From assembly GCF_012396235.1 (NCBI RefSeq), contig NZ_JAAXPA010000011.1:62001-126000 (forward strand): a stretch of DNA of 64,000 nt, read 5' to 3'. The notes beneath the pieces were generated by a model, which searched no databases, was not told the origin of the DNA, and saw nothing but the letters and a program-made list of their open reading frames with translations. Origin of the DNA: Rhodococcus opacus (GTDB lineage Bacteria > Actinomycetota > Actinomycetes > Mycobacteriales > Mycobacteriaceae). Positions 1-8,864 of the stretch are shown one piece after another (position 1 is the first letter of the stretch; every line of letters starts with the position of its first letter). Position numbers and translations under genes: made by a program.

Positions 1-511
1 CCTGCGCGGCGATCGACTCGAGCAGCGGTCCGAGGGCCGCGTAGGACTCCTTCGGTCCGCCCGGCATGATCGACGGGCCGTTGAGCGCGCCCTCCTCGCC
101 GCCGGAGATGCCGGCGCCGACGAAGTGCAGGCCTCGCTCCCGGAGGGAGGCCTCACGGCGGATCGTGTCCGTGTAGAGGGCGTTGCCGCCGTCGATGATG
201 ATGTCACCGGGCTCCATCGCCGCGGCGAGTTCCTCGATGACGGCGTCGGTGGGGTCGCCGGCCTTGACCATGATCAGCACGCGGCGCGGCTTCTGCAGCG
301 CGCCCACGAACTCCTCGATCGTCTCGGTGCGGACGAAGTCGCCCTCGCTGCCGTGCTCCTTGATGAGGGCGTCGGTCTTGGCGATGCTGCGGTTGTGCAG
401 CGCGACCGTGTGACCGTGCCGGGCGAAGTTGCGGGCGATGTTCGAGCCCATGACGGCCAGTCCCGTGACGCCGATCTGGGCGCGGGCACCCTCAGTGTTG
501 TCGATAGTCAT
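1..511 (-). CDS. gnd: 6-phosphogluconate dehydrogenase, N-terminal part (runs off the window)
   Basis: Oxidative decarboxylation of 6-phosphogluconate to ribulose-5-phosphate with NADP(H) or NAD, in the cytosolic pentose phosphate pathway. About 170 residues are visible from the ATG at 511. They contain the Rossmann motif GLAVMGSNIARN near residue 15 and the family signature SGGEEGALNGPSIMPGG near residue 145. The C-terminal catalytic helical domain lies outside the window. In mycobacteria the same gene (gnd1) precedes the M56/BlaI pair, and here only a helicase gene separates them. The upstream side carries the helicase terminator, so gnd is expected to have its own promoter between 511 and 589. 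Confidence 0.93.
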   Translation of the reverse strand, partial: MTIDNTEGARAQIGVTGLAVMGSNIARNFARHGHTVALHNRSIAKTDALIKEHGSEGDFVRTETIEEFVGALQKPRRVLIMVKAGDPTDAVIEELAAAMEPGDIIIDGGNALYTDTIRREASLRERGLHFVGAGISGGEEGALNGPSIMPGGPKESYAALGPLLESIAAQ

Positions 512-588
512 GGATACAGCATTCCCTCTCGCTCGGCGGTAGTGAAATCGGCGGCTACGAAAACCTCAACCGCCTAAGCCAAACATAC

Positions 589-624
589 GAAGGCCGGCCG
601 TCGCACACGCGACGGCCGGCCTTC
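589..624 (-). terminator. Rho-independent-type hairpin after the helicase gene
   Basis: A perfect 16-bp stem (GAAGGCCGGCCGTCGC and its complement) encloses a 4-base ACAC loop. It lies 40 bp past the helicase stop and 78 bp before the gnd start, so it separates the two minus-strand genes. There is no clear T-run, as is common in actinobacteria. Confidence 0.85.
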
Positions 625-663
625 ACTCACACTTCGTTATTCGGTTGTCCGATCAGCGATCGA

Positions 664-2538
664 TCAGCTGCGTCGCTCACGCCGCGGGCCGTCGAAGCCG
701 TCGTACGAGCGACGATCCGTGCGGCTGCGGAACCCGCCACCGGTCGACGCGGGGCGCCGCTCCGACGCGGCCGCGGGCCGACGGTCGTCGCGGCGGTCGT
801 CGCGACGGAACCCGCCCGCCGCACCGCGGTTGTCGCCGAAGTCGCGGCGCGGTGCGCTGCGGTCGAAGCTGCGCTCGCCGGTACCGCGGTGGCTGTCGCC
901 GCGGTCACCGAAGTCGCGGCGCGGGGCGCTGCTGCCGCCGCCGTACTCGCGGCGGGGTGCACTGTCACCGAAGTCGCGGCGCGGGGCCCGATCGGTGAAC
1001 GTCCGGTTGTCCCGGTCGCCGCGGTAACCGCCGCCACGGTTGTCACCGTCACGCTGCGGGCGGTCGCCCCGGTAGCCGCCGGACCGGTTGTCTGTTTGGT
1101 CGCGGCGCGGGCCACGACCCTCGAAGCTGCGACCACCCGACGGACGGTCGCCGAAGCTGCGCTCGCCGCGGTCACTGCGATTGCCGCGGTAGCCGCCGCC
1201 GTCGCGGCCGGCGTAACCGCCCTCACGGCGGGGTCCGCGGTCGCCGAACTTGCGGTCGCCGCCACGCTCGCCGCGGGAGTAGGTGTCGCGCACCGGTTCT
1301 CCGCTGGGCGCCTTGGCGCCGGTGATGCTGGCCAGCTTCTCCGAGCCGGGGGTGACGGGCACGGCGGTGGCGTCGACGCCGGCCATCCCGGTCAGGCGGC
1401 GGAACGTGCGCTTCTGGTTGGGGAGCACGATCGCGACGACGGTGCCCTTCTCGCCGGCACGGGCGGTCCGGCCTGCGCGGTGCAGGTAGTCCTTGTGATC
1501 GGCGGGCGGATCGACGTGCACGACCAGGTCGATGCCGTCGACGTGGATGCCGCGGGCGGCGACGTCCGTCGCGACGAGCACCGGGGTGCGGCCGTTCTTG
1601 AACCGTTCGAGGACACGGGTGCGCTGATTCTGCGCCTTGCCGCCGTGCAGCGCCTCGGCGGCGATGCCCACCGCACGGAGGCGGTCGGTGATGCCCTCGC
1701 AGCCGAGCTTGGTGCGGGCGAACATGATCGTGCGGCCGTCGCGGGCACCGATCTCCGCGAGGACGTTGTCCTTCTGGCCGCGGTCGACGAGCAGCACGTA
1801 GTGCTCCATCGTGTCGACGCTGGCGCGACCGTCCTCGGTGGAGTGCTGCACGTGGTCGGGCAGGAACTGGCGGACCAGCGACTGCACCTCACGGTCCAGG
1901 GTGGCAGAGAACAGGAGACGCTGGCCGTCGGCCCGGGTCTCACCGAGGATCGCCCGGACCTCGGGCAGGAAGCCCATGTCGGCCATCTGATCGGCCTCGT
2001 CGAGCGCGGTGATCTCGATCGAGTCGAGGATGCAGGTGCCCTGACGCAGGTGGTCGTTCAGCCGGCCGGGGGTGGCGACGAGGATGTCGACGCCGCGCCG
2101 CAGCTGGTCGACCTGCTTGGAGAACGGGGTGCCGCCGACGGCGGGGCGGACGGTCAGGCCCATGGCCCCGGCGTACGAGTTGAGGGAGTCGACCACCTGG
2201 AATGCGAGTTCCCGGGTGGGCACGAGCACCAGTGCGCGGGGACGCTTGGGTGCGGGCCGGTCCTCGTGGCGGGACAGGCGGGTGAGCATCGGCAGGCCGA
2301 ATGCGAGGGTCTTGCCCGATCCGGTCTGTGCGCGGCCGAGGACGTTGGTGCCGGCCAGCGCATCGGGCACGGCCAGCGCCTGGATCGGCGATGGGACGGT
2401 GATGGAGTTGCGGGCGAGGGCCTGGACCAGGGGGGCGGGCAGGCCGATCTCGGCGAACGTCACGGTGGCGTTCTGATCAGGGGTTTCGGTCTCGGTCTGC
2501 TCTAGTGGGGCAGACGTCGTCTGGACAGCGTTGGTCAC
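664..2538 (-). CDS. DEAD-box ATP-dependent RNA helicase with RGG-rich tail
   Basis: ATP-driven RNA unwinding, probably in ribosome assembly or cold adaptation. The 624 residues show the Q motif around 50 (SPIQ), motif I AQTGSGKT at 70-77, PTRELA, TPGR, DEAD near 187, SAT, and motif VI HRAGRTARAGEKG. That is a complete helicase core of about 400 residues. The remaining ~200 residues are a low-complexity tail rich in Arg, Gly, Asp and Ser (repeats such as RRDFGD and GGYRGDR), typical of RNA-binding tails in actinobacterial DeaD/RhlE-like enzymes. The gene is monocistronic, with a hairpin terminator behind it. Long reading frames on the opposite strand here are composition artefacts. Confidence 0.95.
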   Translation of the reverse strand: MTNAVQTTSAPLEQTETETPDQNATVTFAEIGLPAPLVQALARNSITVPSPIQALAVPDALAGTNVLGRAQTGSGKTLAFGLPMLTRLSRHEDRPAPKRPRALVLVPTRELAFQVVDSLNSYAGAMGLTVRPAVGGTPFSKQVDQLRRGVDILVATPGRLNDHLRQGTCILDSIEITALDEADQMADMGFLPEVRAILGETRADGQRLLFSATLDREVQSLVRQFLPDHVQHSTEDGRASVDTMEHYVLLVDRGQKDNVLAEIGARDGRTIMFARTKLGCEGITDRLRAVGIAAEALHGGKAQNQRTRVLERFKNGRTPVLVATDVAARGIHVDGIDLVVHVDPPADHKDYLHRAGRTARAGEKGTVVAIVLPNQKRTFRRLTGMAGVDATAVPVTPGSEKLASITGAKAPSGEPVRDTYSRGERGGDRKFGDRGPRREGGYAGRDGGGYRGNRSDRGERSFGDRPSGGRSFEGRGPRRDQTDNRSGGYRGDRPQRDGDNRGGGYRGDRDNRTFTDRAPRRDFGDSAPRREYGGGSSAPRRDFGDRGDSHRGTGERSFDRSAPRRDFGDNRGAAGGFRRDDRRDDRRPAAASERRPASTGGGFRSRTDRRSYDGFDGPRRERRS

Positions 2539-2763
2539 GCAAATACCTCTCCGGGCATAGGGCGCGTCGCGGAGCGGGGGCTGTCATGCAGCACGCACAA
2601 AGGGACGAGCCAGGGCACATGTCACCTGGTCAATCCATTCGCGGAAGTGCGGGGAATTGGGCTGTGTGCCGTTTCAGTGTTGATGGGCCGCAGTGGCGAC
2701 CGTCGACCAGTGTACGCGACGGGGCACCCGGTTATCGAATGCGGCGGGTTGTGAGCTGGGTGA

Positions 2764-3717
2764 CTATACGGCTCTGAACAACCGGCTCAGTTCGGTGAGC
2801 CAGGGGACGGCAACGGCGATGGTCGGCACCACGAGGATGGCCACCGACGCGGCGTAGGCGGCGAGTGCCACTGGGGTGCCCGCCTCCGAGGAGGACAGGC
2901 GCTGCACCCGCAGCAGGGTGCTGGGACCACCCGCGGCCATGGCACCCTTCGGGGCGACCGACCCCGAGCAGGCGACGAGTGCGCGGGCCAGTGCGGTTGG
3001 CCCGGTGGCGCGGACGGCGGAGTCGTCGGCCAGCATCTCGACCAGCAACTGCACCGACCCCAGCGCGGACTTGCTGCGCACGACGGTGGGGAAGGCGGCG
3101 TTGACGGCGGTGAACGCCTCGAGGACGAGGTCGTGCCGGGCCCGCAGATGGGACCGCTCGTGGGTGAGGATCGCGGTGATCTCGGCGTCGTCGAGGTTGG
3201 TGAACGTGCCCTGGCTCAGCACGACCCGCTGGCGGAGACCGGGCAGGCAGTAGGCGATGGGCTCGGTGACGTCGAGGACCCGCAGGTCCGGGGTGCGGGC
3301 GAGGGGCGACGACGAGTCGCAGCGGTCGAGGAGGTCGACGAGCATCCGGTGCCGGGCGCGTCTGCGCCGGGTGCGGACCCCGACCTGCACGATCGAGAAG
3401 ATCAGTTTGGCGCCGACGAGGAGGGTAAGCGCGAAGACCACCACGTACAGCAGCCACAGGGGCAGGCCCAGTGCGTCGATCTCGGCGACCGGTGCCGTGG
3501 TGGGGCGCCCGTCCGGTCCGGGGACCAGCAGCTGGCTGGCGATCGCGAGACCCGAACTGAACGCGGACAGAACTGCGGCGAGGGCGATTGCCTGCCACAG
3601 CACGAGGGCTGCTCGGGGGGCGCGATGCGGCCATCGGGCACGACTCAGCAGCGCAGGGACAGGCCCTGCGAGAAGAAGTGCGAGTACTCCGAATACCAGC
3701 GCGGTGGTGGCGTCCAT
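2764..3717 (-). CDS. M56-family (BlaR1-like) membrane zinc metallopeptidase
   Basis: Integral membrane protease of 317 residues. N-terminal hydrophobic helices (about 1-25, 35-60, 80-105) precede the zinc motif THERSHLRARHD (HExxH, near residue 185), followed by a conserved AD pair further on and a C-terminal hydrophobic helix near 290. It lies 26 bp downstream of the BlaI gene on the same strand, the usual BlaI-BlaR arrangement. Unlike staphylococcal BlaR1 it has no penicillin-binding sensor domain, so the signal it reads is unknown. Known family role: cleavage of the BlaI repressor. Orthologue by position of the mycobacterial M56 protein Rv1845c. Confidence 0.9.
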   Translation of the reverse strand: MDATTALVFGVLALLLAGPVPALLSRARWPHRAPRAALVLWQAIALAAVLSAFSSGLAIASQLLVPGPDGRPTTAPVAEIDALGLPLWLLYVVVFALTLLVGAKLIFSIVQVGVRTRRRRARHRMLVDLLDRCDSSSPLARTPDLRVLDVTEPIAYCLPGLRQRVVLSQGTFTNLDDAEITAILTHERSHLRARHDLVLEAFTAVNAAFPTVVRSKSALGSVQLLVEMLADDSAVRATGPTALARALVACSGSVAPKGAMAAGGPSTLLRVQRLSSSEAGTPVALAAYAASVAILVVPTIAVAVPWLTELSRLFRAV

Positions 3718-3743
3718 GTCCTACTCATCATGCATGACGAACA

Positions 3744-4157
3744 TCAGCCGGCGCGAACGGTTCCCGACTGATTGTCTCCGGTGGACCGCTCCTTGGCCTC
3801 GAGCGCGGCGAGGGCCTCGCGGAGCGCGTCGGCCTCGTCGGCGCCGACCTGCCCCACGAAGTGGACGAGTGCGGCGGCGCGACTTCCGGACTTGTCGGCC
3901 TGCTGCAGGGCGTCCACCATGAGGCTCGCGACGAGTTCCTCGCGCTGGTGCACCGGCAGGTACCGGTGGGCGCGGTCGTCGCGCTGCTGAATGACGAGGT
4001 GCTTCTTCGCCAGTCGCTGGAGCACTGTCATGACAGTCGTGTACGCGAGTTCACGGCGTGCCGCCAGTGCCTCGTGTACCTGCCGTACCGTCTGCGGTTC
4101 CGAAGTGGACCACAGGTGATCCATCACTGCGCGTTCGAGTTCGCCGAGTCCAGCCAT
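3744..4157 (-). CDS. blaI: BlaI/MecI/CopY-family repressor
   Basis: Winged-helix repressor of 137 residues, length typical for BlaI. The N-terminal winged helix (residues 1-75) contains the family-like stretch LGELERAVMDHLW and the recognition region YTTVMTVLQRLAKKHLV. The C-terminal dimerisation part carries the HFVGQVGADEADALREAL segment. It is the first gene of a two-gene unit with the M56 peptidase and probably binds the palindrome at 4192-4205 just upstream of its own start, which would give autoregulation. The neighbouring plus-strand gene at 4333 shares the intergenic region and may also be controlled. Confidence 0.92.
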   Translation of the reverse strand: MAGLGELERAVMDHLWSTSEPQTVRQVHEALAARRELAYTTVMTVLQRLAKKHLVIQQRDDRAHRYLPVHQREELVASLMVDALQQADKSGSRAAALVHFVGQVGADEADALREALAALEAKERSTGDNQSGTVRAG

Positions 4158-4180
4158 AAATTGATTCTACGGATACGACG

Positions 4181-4217
4181 ACGCAGATACGTACTACTGG
4201 TAGTAGTAAAACTGCGT
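4181..4217. promoter_or_regulatory. Probable BlaI operator: TACTAC-TG-GTAGTA inside a larger inverted repeat
   Basis: TACTACTGGTAGTA at 4192-4205 is a perfect inverted repeat with a 2-bp centre. An outer pair ACGCAG (4181-4186) and CTGCGT (4212-4217) has almost the same centre. It starts 35 bp upstream of the blaI start and 130 bp upstream of the divergent gene. The core resembles the TACTAC/GTAGTA operators known for mycobacterial BlaI. Confidence 0.8.
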
Positions 4218-4332
4218 CACGGCGTGTGGTATTGGCCATACTCCGAACGGGTGGATTACGGTCGGGTTGGCAGCGGCCGACCCGCCGGGCAAGCGTTCGT
4301 TCTCGACATCGCGGAGAGTGGGGACCTGGCGG

Positions 4333-6921
4333 ATGAAGACCGACGACAGCGCGGCGACCGGACACGATGCGGCCGCCAAGGTCAAGGGTCAGACCGGGCG
4401 GGCAGCGGAACGGGTCTGGGGCGGGGTGCGGGGTGCACCGGTCAGCATCGCGCTGCTGGTCGTGATCTGGATCCTCGCGATCGCCACGTCCAGTGTGATC
4501 AGCGGTCCCTCCCACGACCTGTCCCAGCACGTTGCGATCGGGATCCGGGCGTTCCAGAACGGCTGGGTGTGGACCCTGTTCACCGCCGGGCTGTGGGGCG
4601 ACGACGTCCTGGCGTACCTGTCCACGACCGTCCTCGTCCTCGTGGCGGCCGCTCCGCTGGAACGTCGCATGGGGTCGGCGCGGTTCGTGCTGGCCGCGGT
4701 CGCCACCCAGGTGCTCGGCGGGCTGCTCGCACTGTCGGTGGCCGCCGTCGCGAAGGTCGTCGACGCGAACTGGGGTTTCCGGCTGCACGTGGGCATGGCC
4801 GTCGGTCCGAGCACGTGGATCGTCGGTGCCGCGATGGTGGCCAGTTCGAACATGGGCACGCTGTGGCGTCGGCGGATCCGCGTCGGCGTCCTCGTGTTCA
4901 CCATCACCCTGGCACTGTTCAGTGGTTCGCTGCAGGACGTGGTCCGGCTCGCCGCGGCCGTCGTCGGCCTGGTGATCGGCCGCTGGATCGTCGGCCGCTC
5001 CGCCCGCGGCGAACGGATCGCGGGCACCCAGCGTGAGGGCCGGGTACTCGTCGCGATCATCGTGGCGGCCAGCGCGATCGGCCCCATGATCGCGGCACTG
5101 TCCGCGGAGGCGGTCGGTCCCCTCGCCGTGCTCCGCGACCTGTTCCGCGGCATCCCCTACACGGCCGGCGAAGTGCGCGACCTGTGCGAGGTGTCGGCGT
5201 CGGACCCCGAATGCCGGCGCGGGCTGCTCGAACTGCGCCTGTCCGGGGTCGGACCGACCCTGCTGAGTCTGATGCCGTCCCTGTTCCTCCTCACCCTCTG
5301 CGACGGCCTCCGACGGGGCCGTCGCTTCGCGTGGGTCGCGTCCGTGATCGCCCAGGTGATCCTGCTGGTGCTGTCGCTGCTGAACTTCGCGGTCCGGTTC
5401 GTCGACTCCCTCGACGAGGACTCCCTGTTCTACGGTCTCGCCGACCCGAACCTGTACCGGACGCTGGTGCCGTTCCTGACACCGCTGGCGATCCTGATCG
5501 TGCTGCTCGCCACCCGCCGGTTCTTCGACGTCGCCGCCCCGGCCGGAACCTACCGCCGGCTGGCGATCGTCCTGGTGTCGCTGCTGGCCGGTCTTGCCGT
5601 TCTCTACGTGTTGGGCGGATTGTGGGCGCGGCATGGGTTCGATCCCCGGCCGGGGTTCACGACGCTGCTCGCCGACTTCCCGGAGCGGCTGATCCCGCCC
5701 GTGTACCTGCAATGGCTCGACCCCCGGCTGCTGCCGGAGAGCATTCCCGCGACCCTGCTGTACGAGTGGACCGGGGTGGTGTTCTGGGTGGCGGCGTGCG
5801 CGCTGGTCGCCGCGACGTTCCTCAGTCCCGCCATCGGATCGGACTCGGCGGCCGCCGAACGCGCACGCGCCCTGTTGAAGTCGGGGAGCGGAAGCCCGCT
5901 GTCCTGGATGACGACGTGGCGCGGCAACCACTACTGGTTCTCCGCCGACGGCACGAGCTACGTCGCGTACCGGGTCCTCGCCGGGGTCGCCCTCACCACC
6001 GGTGACCCGGTCGGCCCGCCCGACCGGCTGCGGGACAACGTCGAACACTTCGCCGAATTCGCCGCCGCCAACGGGTGGATCCCGTGCTTCTACTCGGTGA
6101 CCGGCGAGGTCCGCGCCGTCACGGACGCCCTCGGCTGGAGCGGTATCCAGGTCGCGGAGGAGACGGTGCTGGATCTGGGGCAGATCGCGTTCACCGGCAA
6201 GCGGTTCCAGGACGTCCGGACCGCCCTGAACAAGGCCAAGAAGTCGGGGATCACCGCGGAATGGGTCAGCTTCCCCAGGGCCCCGCGGTCGATCACCGAC
6301 CAGATCACGGCGATCTCCGAGGAGTGGGTGGCCGACAAGGGGATGCCCGAAATGGGGTTCACGCTCGGCGGACTCGACGAGGTCGACGACCCGGAGGTGC
6401 GCTGCCTGATCGCCGTCGACGAGGATCGCACCGTCCACGGCGTCACGTCCTGGTTGCCCGTGTACCAGGATGGGCGGGTGGTCGGCTGGACCCTCGACTT
6501 CATGCGCCGGCGCTCGGAAGGGTTCCGGCCGGCGATGGAGTTCCTCATCGCGTCCGCGGCGCTGAAACTGGAGGAGGAGGGTGCGCAGTTCCTGAGCCTG
6601 TCCGGCGCCCCGCTCGCCAAGGTCGAGCAACCGGACAGCGACGCCGACGATCGGGAACGGTCGGAGTCGTCGAGCCTGTCGGCGGTGATGGACAGCGTGC
6701 TGGATCTGCTCGGCCGGACCCTGGAACCGGTGTACGGGTTCCGTTCGCTGCTGGCGTTCAAGTCGAAGTTCCAGCCCCGGTACGTGGCCATGCACATGAC
6801 GTTCGCCGATCCGGCCGCCCTGCCGAGCATCGGCAACGCCGTCGGCAGGGCGTATTTGCCGACGGTGTCGCTGGGGCAGAGCTACCGGCTGGTGCGGACG
6901 ATGATCGGCGGCCGGCGCTGA
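4333..6921 (+). CDS. DUF2156 protein: membrane-anchored lysyl-phosphatidylglycerol synthase-like
   Basis: Probable aminoacyl transfer to membrane lipid. The 862 residues (from the ATG at 4333; an upstream TTG at 4267 in frame is less likely) start with a rhomboid-like bundle of about six membrane helices (35-240). In it the segment VGPSTWIVGAAM has no GxSG serine, so it is not a protease. More membrane helices run to about residue 520. A soluble C-terminal DUF2156 domain (540-850) contains WRGNHYWFSADG and VALTTGDPVGPP, typical of LysX/MprF-like transferases. The family modifies phosphatidylglycerol to reduce membrane charge; the donor amino acid cannot be read from sequence. Divergent from blaI and convergent with the iron ABC operon, leaving 6 bp between the stops. 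Confidence 0.85.
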   Translation: MKTDDSAATGHDAAAKVKGQTGRAAERVWGGVRGAPVSIALLVVIWILAIATSSVISGPSHDLSQHVAIGIRAFQNGWVWTLFTAGLWGDDVLAYLSTTVLVLVAAAPLERRMGSARFVLAAVATQVLGGLLALSVAAVAKVVDANWGFRLHVGMAVGPSTWIVGAAMVASSNMGTLWRRRIRVGVLVFTITLALFSGSLQDVVRLAAAVVGLVIGRWIVGRSARGERIAGTQREGRVLVAIIVAASAIGPMIAALSAEAVGPLAVLRDLFRGIPYTAGEVRDLCEVSASDPECRRGLLELRLSGVGPTLLSLMPSLFLLTLCDGLRRGRRFAWVASVIAQVILLVLSLLNFAVRFVDSLDEDSLFYGLADPNLYRTLVPFLTPLAILIVLLATRRFFDVAAPAGTYRRLAIVLVSLLAGLAVLYVLGGLWARHGFDPRPGFTTLLADFPERLIPPVYLQWLDPRLLPESIPATLLYEWTGVVFWVAACALVAATFLSPAIGSDSAAAERARALLKSGSGSPLSWMTTWRGNHYWFSADGTSYVAYRVLAGVALTTGDPVGPPDRLRDNVEHFAEFAAANGWIPCFYSVTGEVRAVTDALGWSGIQVAEETVLDLGQIAFTGKRFQDVRTALNKAKKSGITAEWVSFPRAPRSITDQITAISEEWVADKGMPEMGFTLGGLDEVDDPEVRCLIAVDEDRTVHGVTSWLPVYQDGRVVGWTLDFMRRRSEGFRPAMEFLIASAALKLEEEGAQFLSLSGAPLAKVEQPDSDADDRERSESSSLSAVMDSVLDLLGRTLEPVYGFRSLLAFKSKFQPRYVAMHMTFADPAALPSIGNAVGRAYLPTVSLGQSYRLVRTMIGGRR

Positions 6922-6927
6922 CGGCCG

Positions 6928-7761
6928 CTACTTCGGCTCCGGTCCGCCCACCGCCCCGTACACGTGGCGGGTGCCGATCGGCACCACCAGCGGGCGATCG
7001 GACACCGGGTCGGCGATGACCGCGGCCTCGAGACCGAACACCTCGAGCAGGAGTTCGGCGGAGATGATGTCCTTCGGCGCGCCGGCCGCGACGATGGTGC
7101 CGTCCCGCATCACGATCAGCTGATCGCTGTAGCGGATCGCGAGGTTCAGGTCGTGGAGCACCATCACCACGGTGCGGCCCAACTCCTCGTGCATCCGGTC
7201 CACCAGGTCGAGCACCTCGATCGAGTGCGCCAGGTCCAGGTAGGTGGTGGGTTCGTCGAGCAGGAGGATGTCGGTTCCCTGCGCGAGGGCCATCGAGATC
7301 CAGGCCCGCTGACGCTGACCGCCCGACAGTTGGTCGACGGGGCGGTCCGCGAGGTCGGACACCCCGGTCAGCGCGAGCGCCTCCGCGACCTCGCCCTCGT
7401 CGTCGGACGACCACTGCCGCAGCCACGACTGGTGGGGGTGCCTGCCGCGGGCCACCAGGTCGGCCACCGTCAGCCCCTCGGGGGCCAGCGGCGCCTGGGG
7501 GAGCATGCCCAGCGTGCGGGCGACGTCCTTGGTGCGCATCGATCCGATGGCCTTGCCGTCGAGCAGAACCGAACCGTTGCGCGGCTTCAGCAGCCGCCCC
7601 AGCGCACGCAGCAGGGTGGACTTGCCGCAACCGTTCGGCCCGATCACGGTGGTGATCACCCCGGTCCTCACCTCGAGGTCGAGGTTGTCGACGATGACCC
7701 GGTCGCCGTACCCGAGGCTCAGGTTTTCGGCGATCAGTCGAGGATCAGTCTGCACGGTCAT
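6928..7761 (-). CDS. Iron-siderophore ABC transporter, ATP-binding protein
   Basis: FecE/FepC-type ATPase of 277 residues that powers uptake of ferric siderophores. Walker A GPNGCGKST is at 41-49, the signature LSGGQRQR near 140, Walker B ILLLDEPTTYLD, and the switch His in VLHDLN. The ATG at 7761 overlaps the stop of the upstream permease gene by 4 bp (ATGA), so translation is coupled. Third and last gene of a three-gene operon. No substrate-binding lipoprotein is encoded beside it. An iron box upstream of the first permease suggests IdeR control. Confidence 0.94.
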   Translation of the reverse strand: MTVQTDPRLIAENLSLGYGDRVIVDNLDLEVRTGVITTVIGPNGCGKSTLLRALGRLLKPRNGSVLLDGKAIGSMRTKDVARTLGMLPQAPLAPEGLTVADLVARGRHPHQSWLRQWSSDDEGEVAEALALTGVSDLADRPVDQLSGGQRQRAWISMALAQGTDILLLDEPTTYLDLAHSIEVLDLVDRMHEELGRTVVMVLHDLNLAIRYSDQLIVMRDGTIVAAGAPKDIISAELLLEVFGLEAAVIADPVSDRPLVVPIGTRHVYGAVGGPEPK

Positions 7762-8864
7762 GCCGAGACCTTCCGATTGTTGCGAACCAGCAGATACAGC
7801 AGGAATGGGCCACCGAGCGCCGAGGTGACGATACCCACCGGCAGCTCGACCGGCAGGATCGTGCGGGCGACGACATCGCTGCCCACCACGAGCACGGCGC
7901 CGGTCAGCGCCGACGCGATGAGCGGCGGGCCCGCGGACCGCACCAGCCGCAGCGCCACCTGCGGCGCGGCGAGCGCGACGAAGCCGACCGGACCCGCGGC
8001 CGCGGTCGCGATGCCGGCGAGGGCGACGGCCATGAGCAGGAGCCGGGCCTGCGACCACTGCAGGCGCACACCCAGCGACACCGCGTTGTCGTCGCCGAGG
8101 CGGAGGGCGCCCATCGTGAACGACGAGATCACGGCGTAGCCACCGACGAGGACGACGGCGATCGTGACGGGCCACACCTGACTCCAGGCGGCGCCGTTGA
8201 GGGAGCCGTTGAGCCACACCTGGGCCCGCGACGCGTCGTTGATGTCCGCGGAGATCAGCAGCCAGCCGGTGACCGCGATCAGCATGGCGTTGATGCCGAT
8301 GCCGATCAGGATCAGCCGGTAGCCCTCCACTCCGCCGCGCCACGCGAGCACGTAGATGACCAGCGCGGTGAGAAGCCCGCCGAACAGGGCGGCCAGCGGG
8401 ATCCCCAGGGTGGCGAGGAGGCCGACGAAGCTGCCGCCGCCGCCGAGGACGATCAGCGCGACCGCGGCGGCGCTGGCACCGGACGTGATGCCGAGGATGT
8501 CCGGGCTGGCGAGGGCGTTGCGGGCGATCGACTGGGTGATGGCGCCGGCCAGGCCGAGGGCCATGCCGATGAACACACCGGTCAGCGACCGCGGCAGGCG
8601 CAGATCCATGACGATGAAGTTCTGGGCCTTCGTGCCGCCGCCGAACAGCACCCTGGTGACCTCGGGGATCGACAGCGGGTAGTCGCCGCGGCCGATGTTG
8701 AGGCACAGCACCAGGAACAGCGCCACCAGCAGGGCCACGTTGACGGCGATACCGAGGGGCCGCAGGACCAGGGAGATCGGTCCGAGCCGGAACGCGGGGC
8801 GCGCCGGGACGCGGGACGCCGGGGCGGCCCCGAGGTCGGGGCGCACTTCGTCGCGAGTGCTCAC
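7758..8864 (-). CDS. Iron-siderophore ABC transporter, FecCD-family permease
   Basis: Membrane permease of 368 residues with about nine to ten hydrophobic helices. Family motifs include GMALGLAGAITQSIARNALASPDILGITSGA (given here only as the landmark near residue 95) and the cytoplasmic coupling segment GPVGFVALAAPQVALRLV near 285. The N-terminal ~40 residues are polar. GTG start at 8864, overlapping the end of the preceding permease gene by 4 bp and followed by the ATPase with another 4-bp overlap. It forms the heterodimeric channel with the RDD-fused permease. Confidence 0.93.
   Translation of the reverse strand: MSTRDEVRPDLGAAPASRVPARPAFRLGPISLVLRPLGIAVNVALLVALFLVLCLNIGRGDYPLSIPEVTRVLFGGGTKAQNFIVMDLRLPRSLTGVFIGMALGLAGAITQSIARNALASPDILGITSGASAAAVALIVLGGGGSFVGLLATLGIPLAALFGGLLTALVIYVLAWRGGVEGYRLILIGIGINAMLIAVTGWLLISADINDASRAQVWLNGSLNGAAWSQVWPVTIAVVLVGGYAVISSFTMGALRLGDDNAVSLGVRLQWSQARLLLMAVALAGIATAAAGPVGFVALAAPQVALRLVRSAGPPLIASALTGAVLVVGSDVVARTILPVELPVGIVTSALGGPFLLYLLVRNNRKVSA

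Noticed and set aside
889..2505. Long plus-strand frame over the helicase gene
   Set aside because: Antisense to a protein with every helicase motif; product is low-complexity Val/Ala/Gly.
4051..6795. A 914-codon open frame antisense to the DUF2156 gene
   Set aside because: His/Arg/Asp-rich, no domain, mirrors the codon pattern of the true gene on the other strand; GC-rich artefact.
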